This document shows positions 55,701-64,000 of a DNA stretch of 64,000 nucleotides, piece by piece. The position numbers were made by a program, and so were the translations under genes. Location: NCBI GenBank assembly GCA_039707465.1, contig CM077643.1, positions 377,263,919 to 377,327,918 of the forward strand, given 5' to 3'. This DNA comes from Rhabdophis nuchalis (taxonomy: Eukaryota > Chordata > Lepidosauria > Squamata > Natricidae). How positions within the stretch are numbered: position 1 is the stretch's first letter; each line of letters begins with the position of its first letter. The notes below the pieces were generated by a model, which was not told where the DNA came from, made no database searches, and saw nothing but the letters and a program-made list of their open reading frames with translations.

Positions 55701-58700
55701 CCTATCTATTGTATTTCTCCCTCTATCTACATACCTACCTACCTACCTACCTACCTACCTACCTACTGTATTTATCCCTCTCTATCTATCCCTCTACCTA
55801 CCTACCTACTGTATTTCTCCCTATCTATCTATCCCCCCTACCTACCTAACCTACCTGCATTTCTCCCTCTCTATCTATCCCTCTATCTACGTACTGTATT
55901 TCTTCCTTTCTCCCTCTATCTACTTACCTACCTACCTACCTATTGTATTTCTCCCTCTCTATCTATCCACCTACCTACCTACCTACTGTATTTCTCCCTT
56001 TCTATCTATCCCTCTACCTACCTACCTATTGTATTTCTCCCTCTCTATCTATCCCTCTACCTACCTATCTATTGTATTTCTCCCTCTATCTACATACCTA
56101 CCTACCTACCTACTGTATTTATCCCTCTCTTTCTATCCCTCTACCTACCTACCTACTGTATTTCTCCCTATCCCTCTCTATCTATCCCTCTCCCTCCCTC
56201 CCTCCCTCCCTAGCTTCCTACCTACTGTATTTCTCCCTATCTATCCCCCTACCTACCTACCTAACCTACCTGCATTTCTCCCTCTCTATCTATCCCTCTA
56301 CCTACCTACTGTATTTCTTCCTTTCTCCCTCTATCTACTTACCTACCTACCTATTGTATTTCTCCCTCTCTATCCCTCTACTTACCTACCTACTGTATTT
56401 CTCCCTCTCTCTCTACCTACCTACCTATTGTATTTCTCCCTCTCTATCTATCCCTCTACCTACCTATCTATCTATTGTATTTCTCCCTCTATCTACATAC
56501 CTACCTACCTACCTACCTACCTACCTACCTACCTACCTACTGTATTTATCCCTCTCTTTCTATCCCTCTACCTACCTACCTACTGTATTTCTCCCTATCC
56601 CTCTCTATCTATCCCTCTCCCTCCCTCCCTCCCTCCCTAGCTTCCTACCTACTGTATTTCTCCCTATCTATCCCCCTACCTACCTACCTAACCTACCTGC
56701 ATTTCTCCCTCTCTATCTATCCCTCTACCTACCTACTGTATTTCTTCCTTTCTCCCTCTATCTACTTACCTACCTATCTATTGTATTTCTCCCTCTCAAT
56801 CCCTCTACTTACCTACCTACTGTATTTCTCCCTCTCTCTCTATTCCTCTACCTACCTACCTACCTACCTACTGTATTTATCCCTCTCTATCTATCCACCT
56901 ACCTACCTACCTACTGTATTTCTCCCTATCTATCTATCCCTCTCCCTACCTACCTACCTTCCTTCCTATCTACTGTATTTTTCCCTATCTATCTCACTAC
57001 CTACCTACCTAACCTACCTGTATTTCTCCCTCTCTGTCATCCCTCTACTTACCTACCTACTGTATTTCTTTCTTTCTCCCTCTACCTACCTACCTACCTA
57101 CTGTAATTCTCCCTCTCTCTCTATCCCCCTATCTACCTACCTACCTACTGTATATCTCCCTCTCTATCTATCCACCTACCTACCTACCTACTGTATTTCT
57201 CTCTTTCTATCTATCCCTCTACCTACCTATCTACCTATTGTATTTCTCCCTCTCTATCTATCCCTCTACCTAACTATCTATTGTATTTCTCCCTCTATCT
57301 ACATACCTACCTATCTACCTACCTACTGTATTTATCCCTCTCTATCTATCCCTCTACCTACCTACCTACAGTATTTCTCCCCATCTATCTATCCCACTCC
57401 CTCCCTTCCTCCCTCCCTCCCTCCCTGCCTTCCTACCTACTGTATTTCTCCCTATCTATCCCCCTACCTACCTATCTAACCTACATGTATTTCTCCCTCT
57501 CTGTCATCCCTCTACTTACCTACCTACTGTATTTCTTCCTTTCTCCCTCTTTCTACCTACCTACCTACCTACTGCAATTCCCCCTCTCTCTATCCCCCTA
57601 TCTACCTACCTACTGTATTTCTCCCTCTCTATCTATCCACCTACCTATCTACTGTATTTCTCCATTTCTATCTATCCCTCTACCTACCTACCTACCTATT
57701 GTATTTCTCCCTCTCTATCTATCCCTCTACCTACCTATCTATTGTATTTCTCCCTCTATCTACCTACCTACCTACCTACCTACCTACCTACCTACCTACC
57801 TACTGTATTTATCCCTCTCTATCTATCCCTCTACCTACCTACCTACTGTATTTCTCCCTATCTATCTATCCCCCCTACCTACCTAACCTACCTGCATTTC
57901 TCCCTCTCTATCTATCCCTCTATCTACCTACTGTATTTCTTCCTTTCTCCCTCTATCTACTTACCTACCTACCTACCTATTGTATTTCTCCCTCTCTATC
58001 TATCCACCTACCTACCTACCTACTGTATTTCTCCCTTTCTATCTATCCCTCTACCTACCTACCTATTGTATTTCTCCCTCTCTATCTATCCCTCTACCTG
58101 CCTATCTATTGTATTTCTCCCTCTATCTACATACCTACCTACCTACCTACTGTATTTATCCCTCTCTTTCTATCCCTCTACCTACCTACCTACTGTATTT
58201 CTCCCTATCCCTCTCTATCTATCCCTCTCCCTCCCTCCCTCCCTCCCTAGCTTCCTACCTACTGTATTTCTCCCTATCTATCCCCCTACCTACCTACCTA
58301 ACCTACCTGCATTTCTCCCTCTCTATCTATCCCTCTACCTACCTACTGTATTTCTTCCTTTCTCCCTCTATCTACTTACCTACCTACCTATAGTATTTCT
58401 CCCTCTCTATCCCTCTACTTACCTACCTACTGTATTTCTCCCTCTCTCTCTACCTACCTACCTATTGTATTTCTCCCTCTCTATCTATCCCTCTACCTAC
58501 CTATCTATCTATTGTATTTCTCCCTCTATCTACATACCTACCTACCTACCTACCTACCTACCTACCTACTGTATTTATCCCTCTCTTTCTATCCCTCTAC
58601 CTACCTACCTACTGTATTTCTCCCTATCCCTCTCTATCTATCCCTCTCCCTCCCTCCCTCCCTCCCTAGCTTCCTACCTACTGTATTTCTCCCTATCTAT

Positions 58701-59235
58701 CCCCCTACCTACCTACCTAACCTACCTGCATTTCTCCCTCTCTATCTATCCCTCTACCTACCTACTGTATTTCTTCCTTTCTCCCTCTATCTACTTACCT
58801 ACCTATCTATTGTATTTCTCCCTCTCAATCCCTCTACTTACCTACCTACTGTATTTCTCCCTCTCTCTCTATTCCTCTACCTACCTACCTACCTACTGTA
58901 TTTCTCCCTCTCTATCTATCCACCTACCTACCTACCTACCTACCTACCTACCTACCTACCTACCTACCTACCTACCTACCTACTGTATTTCTTCCTTTCT
59001 CCCTCTATCTTCCTACCTACCTACCTACCGTATTTCTCCCTCTCTATCTACCACCCTATCTACCTACCTACCTACCTACCTACTGTGTTTCGCTCTATCT
59101 ATCTATCCCCCTACCTACCTACCGTATTTCTCCCTATCTATCCCTCTATCTACGTACCTACCTACCTACCTACCTACCTACCTACCTACTATATTTCTCC
59201 CTCTCTATCTATTCCCCTATCTACCTACCTACTGT
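52795..59235 (+). repeat. 6.4-kb CCTA/CTAT array with higher-order structure
   Basis: Units of CTACCTACCTACTGTATTTC plus TCCCTCTCTATCTATCC, about 40-60 bp, with runs of CCTA of variable length. Larger blocks repeat: TTTTTCCCTATCTATCTCAC occurs near 54950 and 56980; CAGTATTTCTCCCCATC near 55335 and 57368; CCCTCCCTAGCTTCCTACC near 56205, 56635, 58245 and 58665. The long open frames, up to 503 codons, are only Tyr/Leu/Ser/Pro/Thr low complexity. Confidence 0.95.
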
Positions 59236-59598
59236 AATACAATAATACAATAGAAGAGTTGGAAGGGACCTTGGAGGTCATCTAGTCCAACTCCTTGCCT
59301 AGGCAGGAAACCCTATACCATTTCAGACAAATGGCTATCCAACATCTTCTTAAAGACTTGCAGTGTTGGGGCATTCACAACTTCTGTAGGCAAGCTGTTC
59401 CACTGGTTAATTGTTCTAACTGTCAGGAAATTTCTCCTCAGTTCTAGGTTGCTTCTCTCCTTGATTAATTTCCACCCATTGCTTCTTCTTCTGCCCTCGG
59501 GTGCTTTGGAGAATAGCTTGACTTCCTCTTCTTTGTGGCAACCCCTGAGATATTGGAAGGCTGCCATCCTGTCTCTCCTGGTCCTTCTTTTATTAAAC
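59236..59598 (-). mobile_element. CR1 LINE 3' end
   Basis: Complement strand frame 59567-59313 is open: FQYLRGCHKEEEVKLFSKAP, RSNGWKLIKERSNLELRRNF, INQWNSLPTEVVNAPTLQVF and HLSEMV. The ATTGT tail abuts the end of the array. Confidence 0.95.
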
Positions 59599-59599
59599 T

Positions 59600-60113
59600 G
59601 TATTTCTCTCTCTCTCTATGGGCCACCTGAGAGTTTGCTATCCCAGTGCCTTTTGGGCCCAAAAGAGGCCTCCATACGTTGCTGAGGAAATGACTGTTGG
59701 TGGGAGGAGTTACAGGGAGGTGAAAACCTGATCAGTGGGTACATTTTATGTGTGTGTACCTTGCACATGACACACATGTGCTAGGCACAAAATGAGTACG
59801 TATTCTATTATCGGAAGTCCTTGGGAACATTGTGTCAAAATTTGAGGTAAATCGGTGCAGTAGTTTTTGAGATTAGCGGCTTCGTACAAACTATTTTACA
59901 TTTTTATTTATATGGATTAGGGCTTATACTAAAAGGCAAAATGTTTATGTGGCAAAAAAAAAAAAACCTTTGTTTTTAATTTTGACAATTGCACAATTTG
60001 GATATGGCCAGAGTGAGTTCCAGGATGGTCACAGGACTATTCAGATGATGTCTATGGGCCTGAGATCAGAACCTTTGTTTCATATGCTGCTCCTCTCAAT
60101 TAAAATAAAGTGA
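59600..60113. other. Right part of the unclassified element, then unplaced DNA
   Basis: 59600-59925 belongs with the element edge described above; 59926-60113 is unplaced. Confidence 0.4.
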
Positions 60114-60924
60114 AATAGAATAGAATTCTTTATTGGCCAAGTGTAATTGGACACACAAGGGATTTGTGTTCGATGCATAAGCTCTCAGTGTACATAAAAA
60201 ATACATTCATCAAGAATCATAAGATACAACAGTGATAATCATAGGATACTAAAGCAAACAAATCATAATAGGAAACAAAATAAAACAATATAAATTGTAA
60301 AGATGCAAGCAACAAGTCATAAGTAGGAGGAGATAAGTACAATACAATAATACAATAGCAGCAGGGGTGGGTTTCAAAATTTTTGGAACAGGTTCTGTGG
60401 GTGTGGCCTGCTTTGTGGGAGTGGCTTGCCGGCCATGTGACTGGGTGGGAGTGGCTTGCCAGCCATGTGACCGGGTGGGAGTGGCCAATTTGTATATATG
60501 TGTATATATACATATTTCAGTTAATGGTACAGAAAGAGGGGAGGGGGGGGGGTTGCTGGCTTGTGAAACCAGCCTCAGGTAGGTCAGCGACAGGGAAGGG
60601 ACTTGACGGCTGCCGGTCTGTTTTCTAAGCCTCACACCTAAACTCCGTTCAAGGAAATTATGATTTAAATAAACAGATCGCTTCTCCCCCGCATCCAGCC
60701 TCCCCCGTCCCCTCCATTTGGTAAGGCACAGAGCCAGAAGCCTCCCCGCTCTTCCAGCACAGACCTTCTACCTGAGAAGACGGGGGGGGGAATGGCGGCC
60801 TATCTCAATCGGGAGACTTTCCCAAGCGCAGCCGAAGGATCCCTCCATCAGCCAGGCCGGCTCTCCGAAGGGGTCCCCCTTTCCCCTTCTCCATGGGGGT
60901 GGGTGGTAGGGGTGGGCCGCTCAC

Positions 60925-61074
60925 CTCGTCGCCCCACTTGAGCACGTCCTTGTGCCTCTCCCCGACGGCCCGGTAGATGTGCAGGAACTGCTGGATGTCG
61001 TGTTTGCGCACGTGCTCCGCGTGCCGCTGCGTCTTCTCCCAGCTGAGTGGAGAGCCTTGCGACAGAAGCCCCAT
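60925..61074 (-). pseudogene. GCLC: Captured GCLC exon 1, minus-strand copy
   Basis: GCLC makes gamma-glutamylcysteine from glutamate and cysteine, the first and limiting step of glutathione synthesis, in the cytosol. These 50 codons are the N-terminus: MGLLSQGSPLSWEKTQRHAE, then HVRKHDIQQFLHIYRAVGER and HKDVLKWGDE. This matches the known vertebrate exon 1 residue for residue in most places. The ATG (61074-61072) has a GAGCCATGG context. The exon ends GAG followed by GTGAGC, an intact splice donor and the known junction. Asp26 here replaces the Gly kept in the other copy and in mammals. No further GCLC exon lies in the window. As a fragment inside a transposon it cannot make the enzyme. Confidence 0.92.
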
Positions 61075-61378
61075 GGCTCTGCCGGGGAGGAAGAAGAGGA
61101 GGCGCGTGGAAAAGGCAACCTGCGGCCGCTGCTGCCGTGACAACTCCGAAGAGCAGCGCTCGGGCCAGGAGCCGCCGGCCAAAAAAAAAGAAAGCACACA
61201 CACACACACAACCTACTTCAGGCGGCGGGAAACACGCAAGGAGAATCCACTCACGGCTAGGCATACGGGGGAAGAGGTGGCTGAGCAAAGGGAAGGGGGG
61301 GAAGGCGCTCCCGCCGCCTTCCCGAGCCTCCCGCTTTGCCAGCGGCCAGTACCCTTCGCAGAGGGAAAAAGAAGACAG

Positions 61379-61457
61379 CGCAGTCACCTTGCTTGCTTTC
61401 CTGCCGGCCGGCCCAGCCCCTGCTGCTGCCGCCGCCGCTGCTAACTGCTGCTCCCAG
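61379..61457. other. Central spacer of the inverted duplication
   Basis: CGCAGTCACCTTGCTTGCTT, CTGCCGGCCGGCCC, then CTGCTGCTGCCGCCGCCGCTG and CTAACTGCTGCTCCCAG. Both halves reappear at 62058-62112, the second half inverted. Confidence 0.85.
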
Positions 61458-61762
61458 CTGTCTTCTTTTTCCCTCTGCGAAGGGTACTGGCCGCTGGCAA
61501 AGCGGGAGGCTCGGGAAGGCGGCGGGAGCGCCTTTCCCCCCCTTCCCTTTGCTCAGCCACCTCTTCCCCCCTACGCCTAGCCGCGAGTGGATTCTCCTTG
61601 CGTGTTTCCCGCCGCCTGAAGTAGGTTGTGTGTGTGTGTGTGCTTTCTTTTTTTTTGGCCGGCGGCTCCTGGCCCGAGCGCTGCTCTTCGGAGTTGTCAC
61701 GGCAGCAGCGGCCGCAGGTTGCCTTTTCCACGCACCTCCTCTTCTTCCTCCCCGGCAGAGCC
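61458..61762 (+). promoter_or_regulatory. Captured GCLC 5' flank and leader (right arm; mirrored at 61378-61075)
   Basis: About 305 bases between the spacer and the ATG, GC- and CpG-rich, with a GT run and TTTTTTTTGGCCGGCGGCTCC. By position this should include the leader and perhaps part of the core promoter. No TATA box is seen. That it can drive transcription is inference. Confidence 0.5.
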
Positions 61763-61912
61763 ATGGGGCTTCTGTCGCAAGGCTCTCCACTCAGCTGGGA
61801 GAAGACGCAGCGGCACGCGGAGCACGTGCGCAAACACGGCATCCAGCAGTTCCTGCACATCTACCGGGCCATCGGGGAGAGGCAGAAGGACGTGCTCAAG
61901 TGGGGCGATGAG
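61763..61912 (+). pseudogene. GCLC: Captured GCLC exon 1, plus-strand copy
   Basis: Same 50-codon N-terminus as the minus copy: MGLLSQGSPLSWEKTQRHAE, HVRKHGIQQFLHIYRAIGER, QKDVLKWGDE. Differences from the other copy: Gly26 for Asp, Ile36 for Val and Gln41 for His, plus one silent change at the last Asp codon. Gly26 agrees with mammals, whereas Val36 and His41 of the other copy do, so each copy carries its own changes. Start context GAGCCATGG and donor GAG/GTGAGC (from 61913) are intact. Reading past the donor, the frame stays open to 62041, but this is intron and fold-back sequence. Confidence 0.92.
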
Positions 61913-61984
61913 GTGAGCGGCCCACCCCCACCACCCACCCCCATGGAGAAGGGGAAAGGGGGACCCCTTCGGAGAGCCGGCCTG

Positions 61985-62058
61985 GCTGTCTTCTTTTTCC
62001 CTCAGCGAAGCATGGGCGAGGAGGAGGCGGCGCTTCGCTGAGGGAAAAAGAAGACAGC
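61985..62058. repeat. Small perfect fold-back, 27-bp arms
   Basis: 61985-62011 is the exact reverse complement of 62032-62058; the 20-base loop holds ATGGGCGAGGAGGAGGCGG. The arms are themselves a variant of the inner edge of the large arms (TGTCTTCTTTTTCCCTC). Confidence 0.95.
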
Positions 62059-62456
62059 GCAGTCGCCTTGCTTGCTTTCCTGCCTGCCCGCCCAAGCTGG
62101 GAGCAGCAGTTAGCAGCGGCGACTTACTTCCGGGTCCACGATCCAAAGGGATAGCTCGGGATCCGGAAATTTTACGAAAGGGCTCGCGCGATCCCGGCCG
62201 AACCCTCAGAAACCCACCCCTGAATAGCAGAGTTGGAAGGGAGCTTGTAGGTCTTCTAGTCCAACCCCCTGCATGGGCAGGAGCCCTATACCATTTCAGA
62301 CAAATGGCTATCTAACATCTTTTTAAAGACTTCCAGGGTTGGGGCATTCACAACTTCTGGAGGCAAGCTGTTCAACTTCTGGAGGCAAGTAATAGGAAGG
62401 ACAACAAGAATAATAGCAATACAGTCTTAGTAAATAGTTTTACAGCATTGTAGGAA

Positions 62457-62831
62457 TTAGTTGTTTAGCAGAGTAATGGCTTGTGGGGAAAAAACCGTCC
62501 TTGTGTCTAATTGTTCTGGTATGCAATGCTGCCATTTTGAGGGTAGAAGTTGAAACAATTTATGTCCAGGATGCGAGGGGTCTCTGGATATTTTCTCAGC
62601 CCTCTTTTTGACTCGTGCAGTGTACAGGTCCTCAATGGAAGGCAGGTTGGTAGCAATTGTTTTTTCTGCAGTTCTAATTATCCGTTGAGATCTGTGTCTG
62701 TCTTGTTGGGTTGCAGAGCCAAACCAGACAGTTATAGAGGTGCAGATGACAGACTCAATAATTCCTCTGTAGAACTGAATCAGCAGCTCTTTGGGCAGTT
62801 TGAACTTTCTGAGTTGGTGCCTAAAGAACAT
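62457..62831 (-). pseudogene. L3-type LINE reverse transcriptase, C-terminal end
   Basis: A 125-codon frame: LRKFKLPKELLIQFYRGIIES, VICTSITVWFGSATQQDRHR, IIRTAEKTIATNLPSIEDLY and DPSHPGHKLFQLLPSKWQ, ending FSPQAITLLNN. This is the typical C-terminal region after the reverse transcriptase domain in a widespread squamate LINE. No catalytic motif lies within the fragment. The frame is open, so the copy is not very old. Clade name L3/CR1 is from memory. Confidence 0.8.
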
Positions 62832-62850
62832 TCTTTATAGTGCTTTTTCG

Positions 62851-63171
62851 ATGACGTTTTTGATGTTAGGTTTTCATTTTAAGACTTGAGTGAAATTTGT
62901 ACTAATTAAAAATTCAATTTTCCTAAACTGTTCAATCTGTACATTATATTAAAAATGGGAAGCAATTGCTGTCCCCTAACAAACAATACAGGAGAAGATC
63001 ACAAAAATAAGCAAGGTTTTTGGATAAAGCTCCCCGAAATGTAAACCATGGTTACAGGCAACTCACCAGGATCCTCTTTATGGTTTTCCCCAAGCCTCAA
63101 TGGATGGAAACAAAAATATGAGATGCTGTTTTTATTTTTGGACAGGTGGGGTTGCTTAAAGTCTGGTAGAA
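62851..63171. other. No recognised feature
   Basis: The first bases may still belong to the L3-type LINE (GTGCTTTTTCGATGACGTTT); the rest is unplaced. Confidence 0.45.
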
Positions 63172-63179
63172 GTTTAAAG

Positions 63180-63314
63180 CAAGGGTCTCCAACCTTTGCA
63201 ACTTTAAGTCTAAAGGACTTCAGCTCCCAGAATTCTCCAGCCAGCTTTGCTGGCTGGAGAAGTCTGGGAGCTGAAGTCCTTCAGACTTAAAGTTGCAAAG
63301 GTTGGAGACCCCTG
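63180..63314. mobile_element. 135-bp palindromic hAT MITE (subfamily 2), TSD GTTTAAAG
   Basis: Begins CAAGGGTCTCCAACCTTTGC; arms pair around CCAGCTTTGCTGGCTGG. GTTTAAAG is at 63172-63179 and 63315-63322. Confidence 0.95.
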
Positions 63315-63525
63315 GTTTAAAGCACCACTTGAATGCCTTAAAACTCCTGAACATTTCCATGGGCAGCCATAGGGCAGTGTTAAAATGTGAAAATAATCAT
63401 TTAAAAAAAAATCATTTCCAATATTACATTTACATTTTTTTTGAAGAAAAGCTGATTAATTATAATTGTTGTAATATTATCATCCAAATGTGTAAATATT
63501 GTTAGAAAGTCCCCCCCCTTTTTTT

Positions 63526-63640
63526 TTGTCCCAAGGTGCCTTTTCAGGTGGCAATGGGACTTTCTTGTTTTTTCTTTGAAGACATTTCGCTTCCCATTCA
63601 AGAAGCTTCTTCAACTCTGACCCGATAGTGGGGAATGGAA
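63526..63640. repeat. Half of the inverted-repeat element seen at 6.65 kb
   Basis: GGGACTTTCTTGTTTTTTCTT, TTGAAGACATTTCGCTTCCC and CAAGAAGCTTCTTCAACTC correspond to one arm of 6650-6840. Confidence 0.6.
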
Positions 63641-63687
63641 GGATTTATATTCCTTGCAGATAGCTGGTCATTTGTATCCCTTTAGAG

Positions 63688-64000
63688 CAAGGGGTCCCCA
63701 ACCCCCGGTCCGTGGACCGGTGCCGGTCCGTGGCTTGATAGGAACTGTGCCGCAGGGCCGGAGAGGAGGAGGAGGGAGGACGGGTCAGCCCCCTGGGCAG
63801 AGCGCGCACTGGGGGCGGGAGAGCGCAGGTGCGGCTGCTCACGCCGTTGGGGGCCCTAGAGGGGCGAGTGAGCCGACTCCCCCCCCCCGTGCACATGCGC
63901 CGCCTGTTCCTCCTCCCCCCTGCTTCCCCTCTACGCCGGCCGGTCTGCGGAATTTTCTTTAAAATGAAACCGGTCCCTGGTGCAAAAAAGGTTGGGGACC
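63688..64000. mobile_element. hAT element running off the window end
   Basis: GGGGTCCCCAACCCCCGGTCC at the left and GGTGCAAAAAAGGTTGGGGACC at the right edge are inverted termini. ACCGGTGCCGGTCCGTGG and AAACCGGTCCCTGGTG are typical of a widespread amniote hAT. The last few bases and the TSD lie outside. The interior is GC-rich and gives a spurious 102-codon frame. Confidence 0.85.

Larger units (their letters stand above)
52680..59925. mobile_element. Unclassified element split by the giant array
   Basis: Left edge: ATACTAGCTATACCCGGCCAC, CATTGCTGTGGCCCAGTTTGG. Right edge: TTTGAGGTAAATCGGTGCAG, AGTTTTTGAGATTAGCGGC and TTTTATTTATATGGATTAG. I associate both motifs with one dispersed vertebrate element of uncertain class (Penelope-like is one possibility). 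The array and a CR1 end lie between. Confidence 0.45.
60851..61987. repeat. Inverted duplication, arms of about 530 bp, 79-base spacer
   Basis: Left arm 60851-61378, right arm 61458-61987, axis near 61418. By eye there are about ten base differences over the arm length (near 98% identity). Orientation is head to head: 5' flanks face each other, exons and introns point outward. The outer edge is AGAGCCGGCCTGGC in both arms. Confidence 0.95.
60362..62222. mobile_element. Pack-type hAT element carrying GCLC exon 1 as an inverted duplication
   Basis: A 1,861-bp element with termini CAGGGGTGGGTTTC and GAAACCCACCCCTG (14 bp, perfect). AATAGCAG is at 60354-60361 and 62223-62230, an exact 8-bp target duplication in a CR1 tail. 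The first 130 bases match the left end of the hAT at 27954 (GTGGGTGTGGCCTGCTTTGTG). There is no transposase, so a helper would have moved it. The rest is GC-rich, CpG-rich host DNA: intron-1-like sequence (about 60540-60850), the inverted GCLC arms (60851-61378 and 61458-61987), a 79-base centre, a second small fold-back and about 160 bases to the right end. Confidence 0.93.
60338..62395 (-). mobile_element. CR1 3' end inside the L3-type LINE, itself split by a hAT
   Basis: Left part ACAATACAATAATACAATAGCAG (60338-60361, in two overlapping pieces), right part AGAGTTGGAAGGGAGCTTGT from 62231. Together they are one ordinary CR1 tail once one AATAGCAG and the hAT are removed. The inner end repeats CAACTTCTGGAGGCAAG. 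Confidence 0.92.
60114..62850 (-). mobile_element. L3-type LINE, 3' half, host of the nested insertions
   Basis: The 3' part (60114-60337) has AGAATTCTTTATTGGCCAAG and GGACACACAAGGGATTTGTG. It resumes at about 62390 with GTAATAGGAAGGACAACAAG and runs into the coding part. The same tail sequence is at 2.0 and 6.4 kb. The CR1 insertion is flanked by AAGTA on both sides. Confidence 0.88.

Noticed and set aside
52795..59235. CRISPR-like regular repeats
   Set aside because: No unique spacers between repeats; the units are low-complexity tetramers in a vertebrate genome.
52632..59253. Very long open frames (386, 379, 387, 503 codons) of Tyr/Leu/Ser/Pro/Thr repeats
   Set aside because: They come from the CCTA/CTAT array, where a 4-base unit has no stop in several frames. 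No domain, no splice context, frames overlap in the same DNA.
61047..61790. Two 177-codon frames on opposite strands with almost the same protein
   Set aside because: They are the same GCLC 5' flank read antisense in each arm; the real coding part is the 50-codon exon. The mirror symmetry explains the pair.
60925..61912. Functional GCLC gene starting here
   Set aside because: Only exon 1 is present, it is inside TIRs and a target duplication, and no exon 2 is visible on either side within the window.
60851..61987. Possibility that the inverted duplication is an assembly or hairpin-read artefact
   Set aside because: About ten base differences between arms, unequal outer sequence and a single hAT frame with exact TSD argue for real DNA. 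Long reads should still confirm it.
63645..63962. GC-rich 83- and 102-codon frames at the window end
   Set aside because: They lie within the TIR-bounded hAT element and read through its GC-rich middle.

Overview
The window looks like non-genic, repeat-dense DNA from a squamate reptile, most likely a snake. The evidence is the mix of families: tRNA-derived SINEs of the Sauria type ending in ACCTTT units, a Bov-B (RTE) LINE end, many CR1 3' ends with ATTGT tails, L3-type LINE ends with AATAG pentamer tails, L2/L3-like LINE fragments ending in ATCT, ATT or AACCT microsatellites, and very long simple repeats. I see no complete host gene and no structural RNA gene. Family names come from recognising sequence; no database was searched. 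|| Layout. 0-12 kb: nested hAT elements, pentamer patchwork, CR1 and L2/L3-like LINE pieces, and a Sauria SINE split by a CR1 copy with a 273-codon reverse-transcriptase tail. 12-31 kb: hAT elements with exact 8-bp target duplications, including two copies (12921-13693 and 29380-30148) that share an apparently captured coiled-coil coding segment, plus a 1.9-kb L2/L3-like LINE inside a hAT (19424-21492). 31-46 kb: nested SINE, LINE and mariner-like pieces, a tRNA-related repeat family at 37 and 45 kb, and the Bov-B end. 46-52.6 kb: mostly quiet DNA. 52.8-59.2 kb: a 6.4-kb array of CCTA/CTAT-rich units with a higher-order period near 2.03 kb. 60.1-62.85 kb: the most interesting locus. || At 60362-62222 a hAT-type element (TIR CAGGGGTGGGTTTC, 8-bp duplication AATAGCAG) sits inside a CR1 end, which itself sits inside an L3-type LINE. 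Its cargo is a head-to-head inverted duplication, about 530-bp arms, of the 5' end of the glutamate-cysteine ligase catalytic subunit gene (GCLC): 5' flank, complete 50-codon exon 1 and the start of intron 1 with its GT donor. This is the vertebrate counterpart in form of a plant Pack-type transposon. The two exon copies differ at four coding positions, three of them amino-acid changing, so this is not a plain mirrored assembly error. With the coiled-coil cargo it suggests that hAT elements in this genome pick up host exons. || The ordering of insertions can be read at many places from target duplications: L3 and CR1 LINEs and SINEs are commonly hosts, and hATs are commonly the latest arrivals, although LINEs and CR1s also land in hATs (10.8, 19.6 and 39.2 kb).
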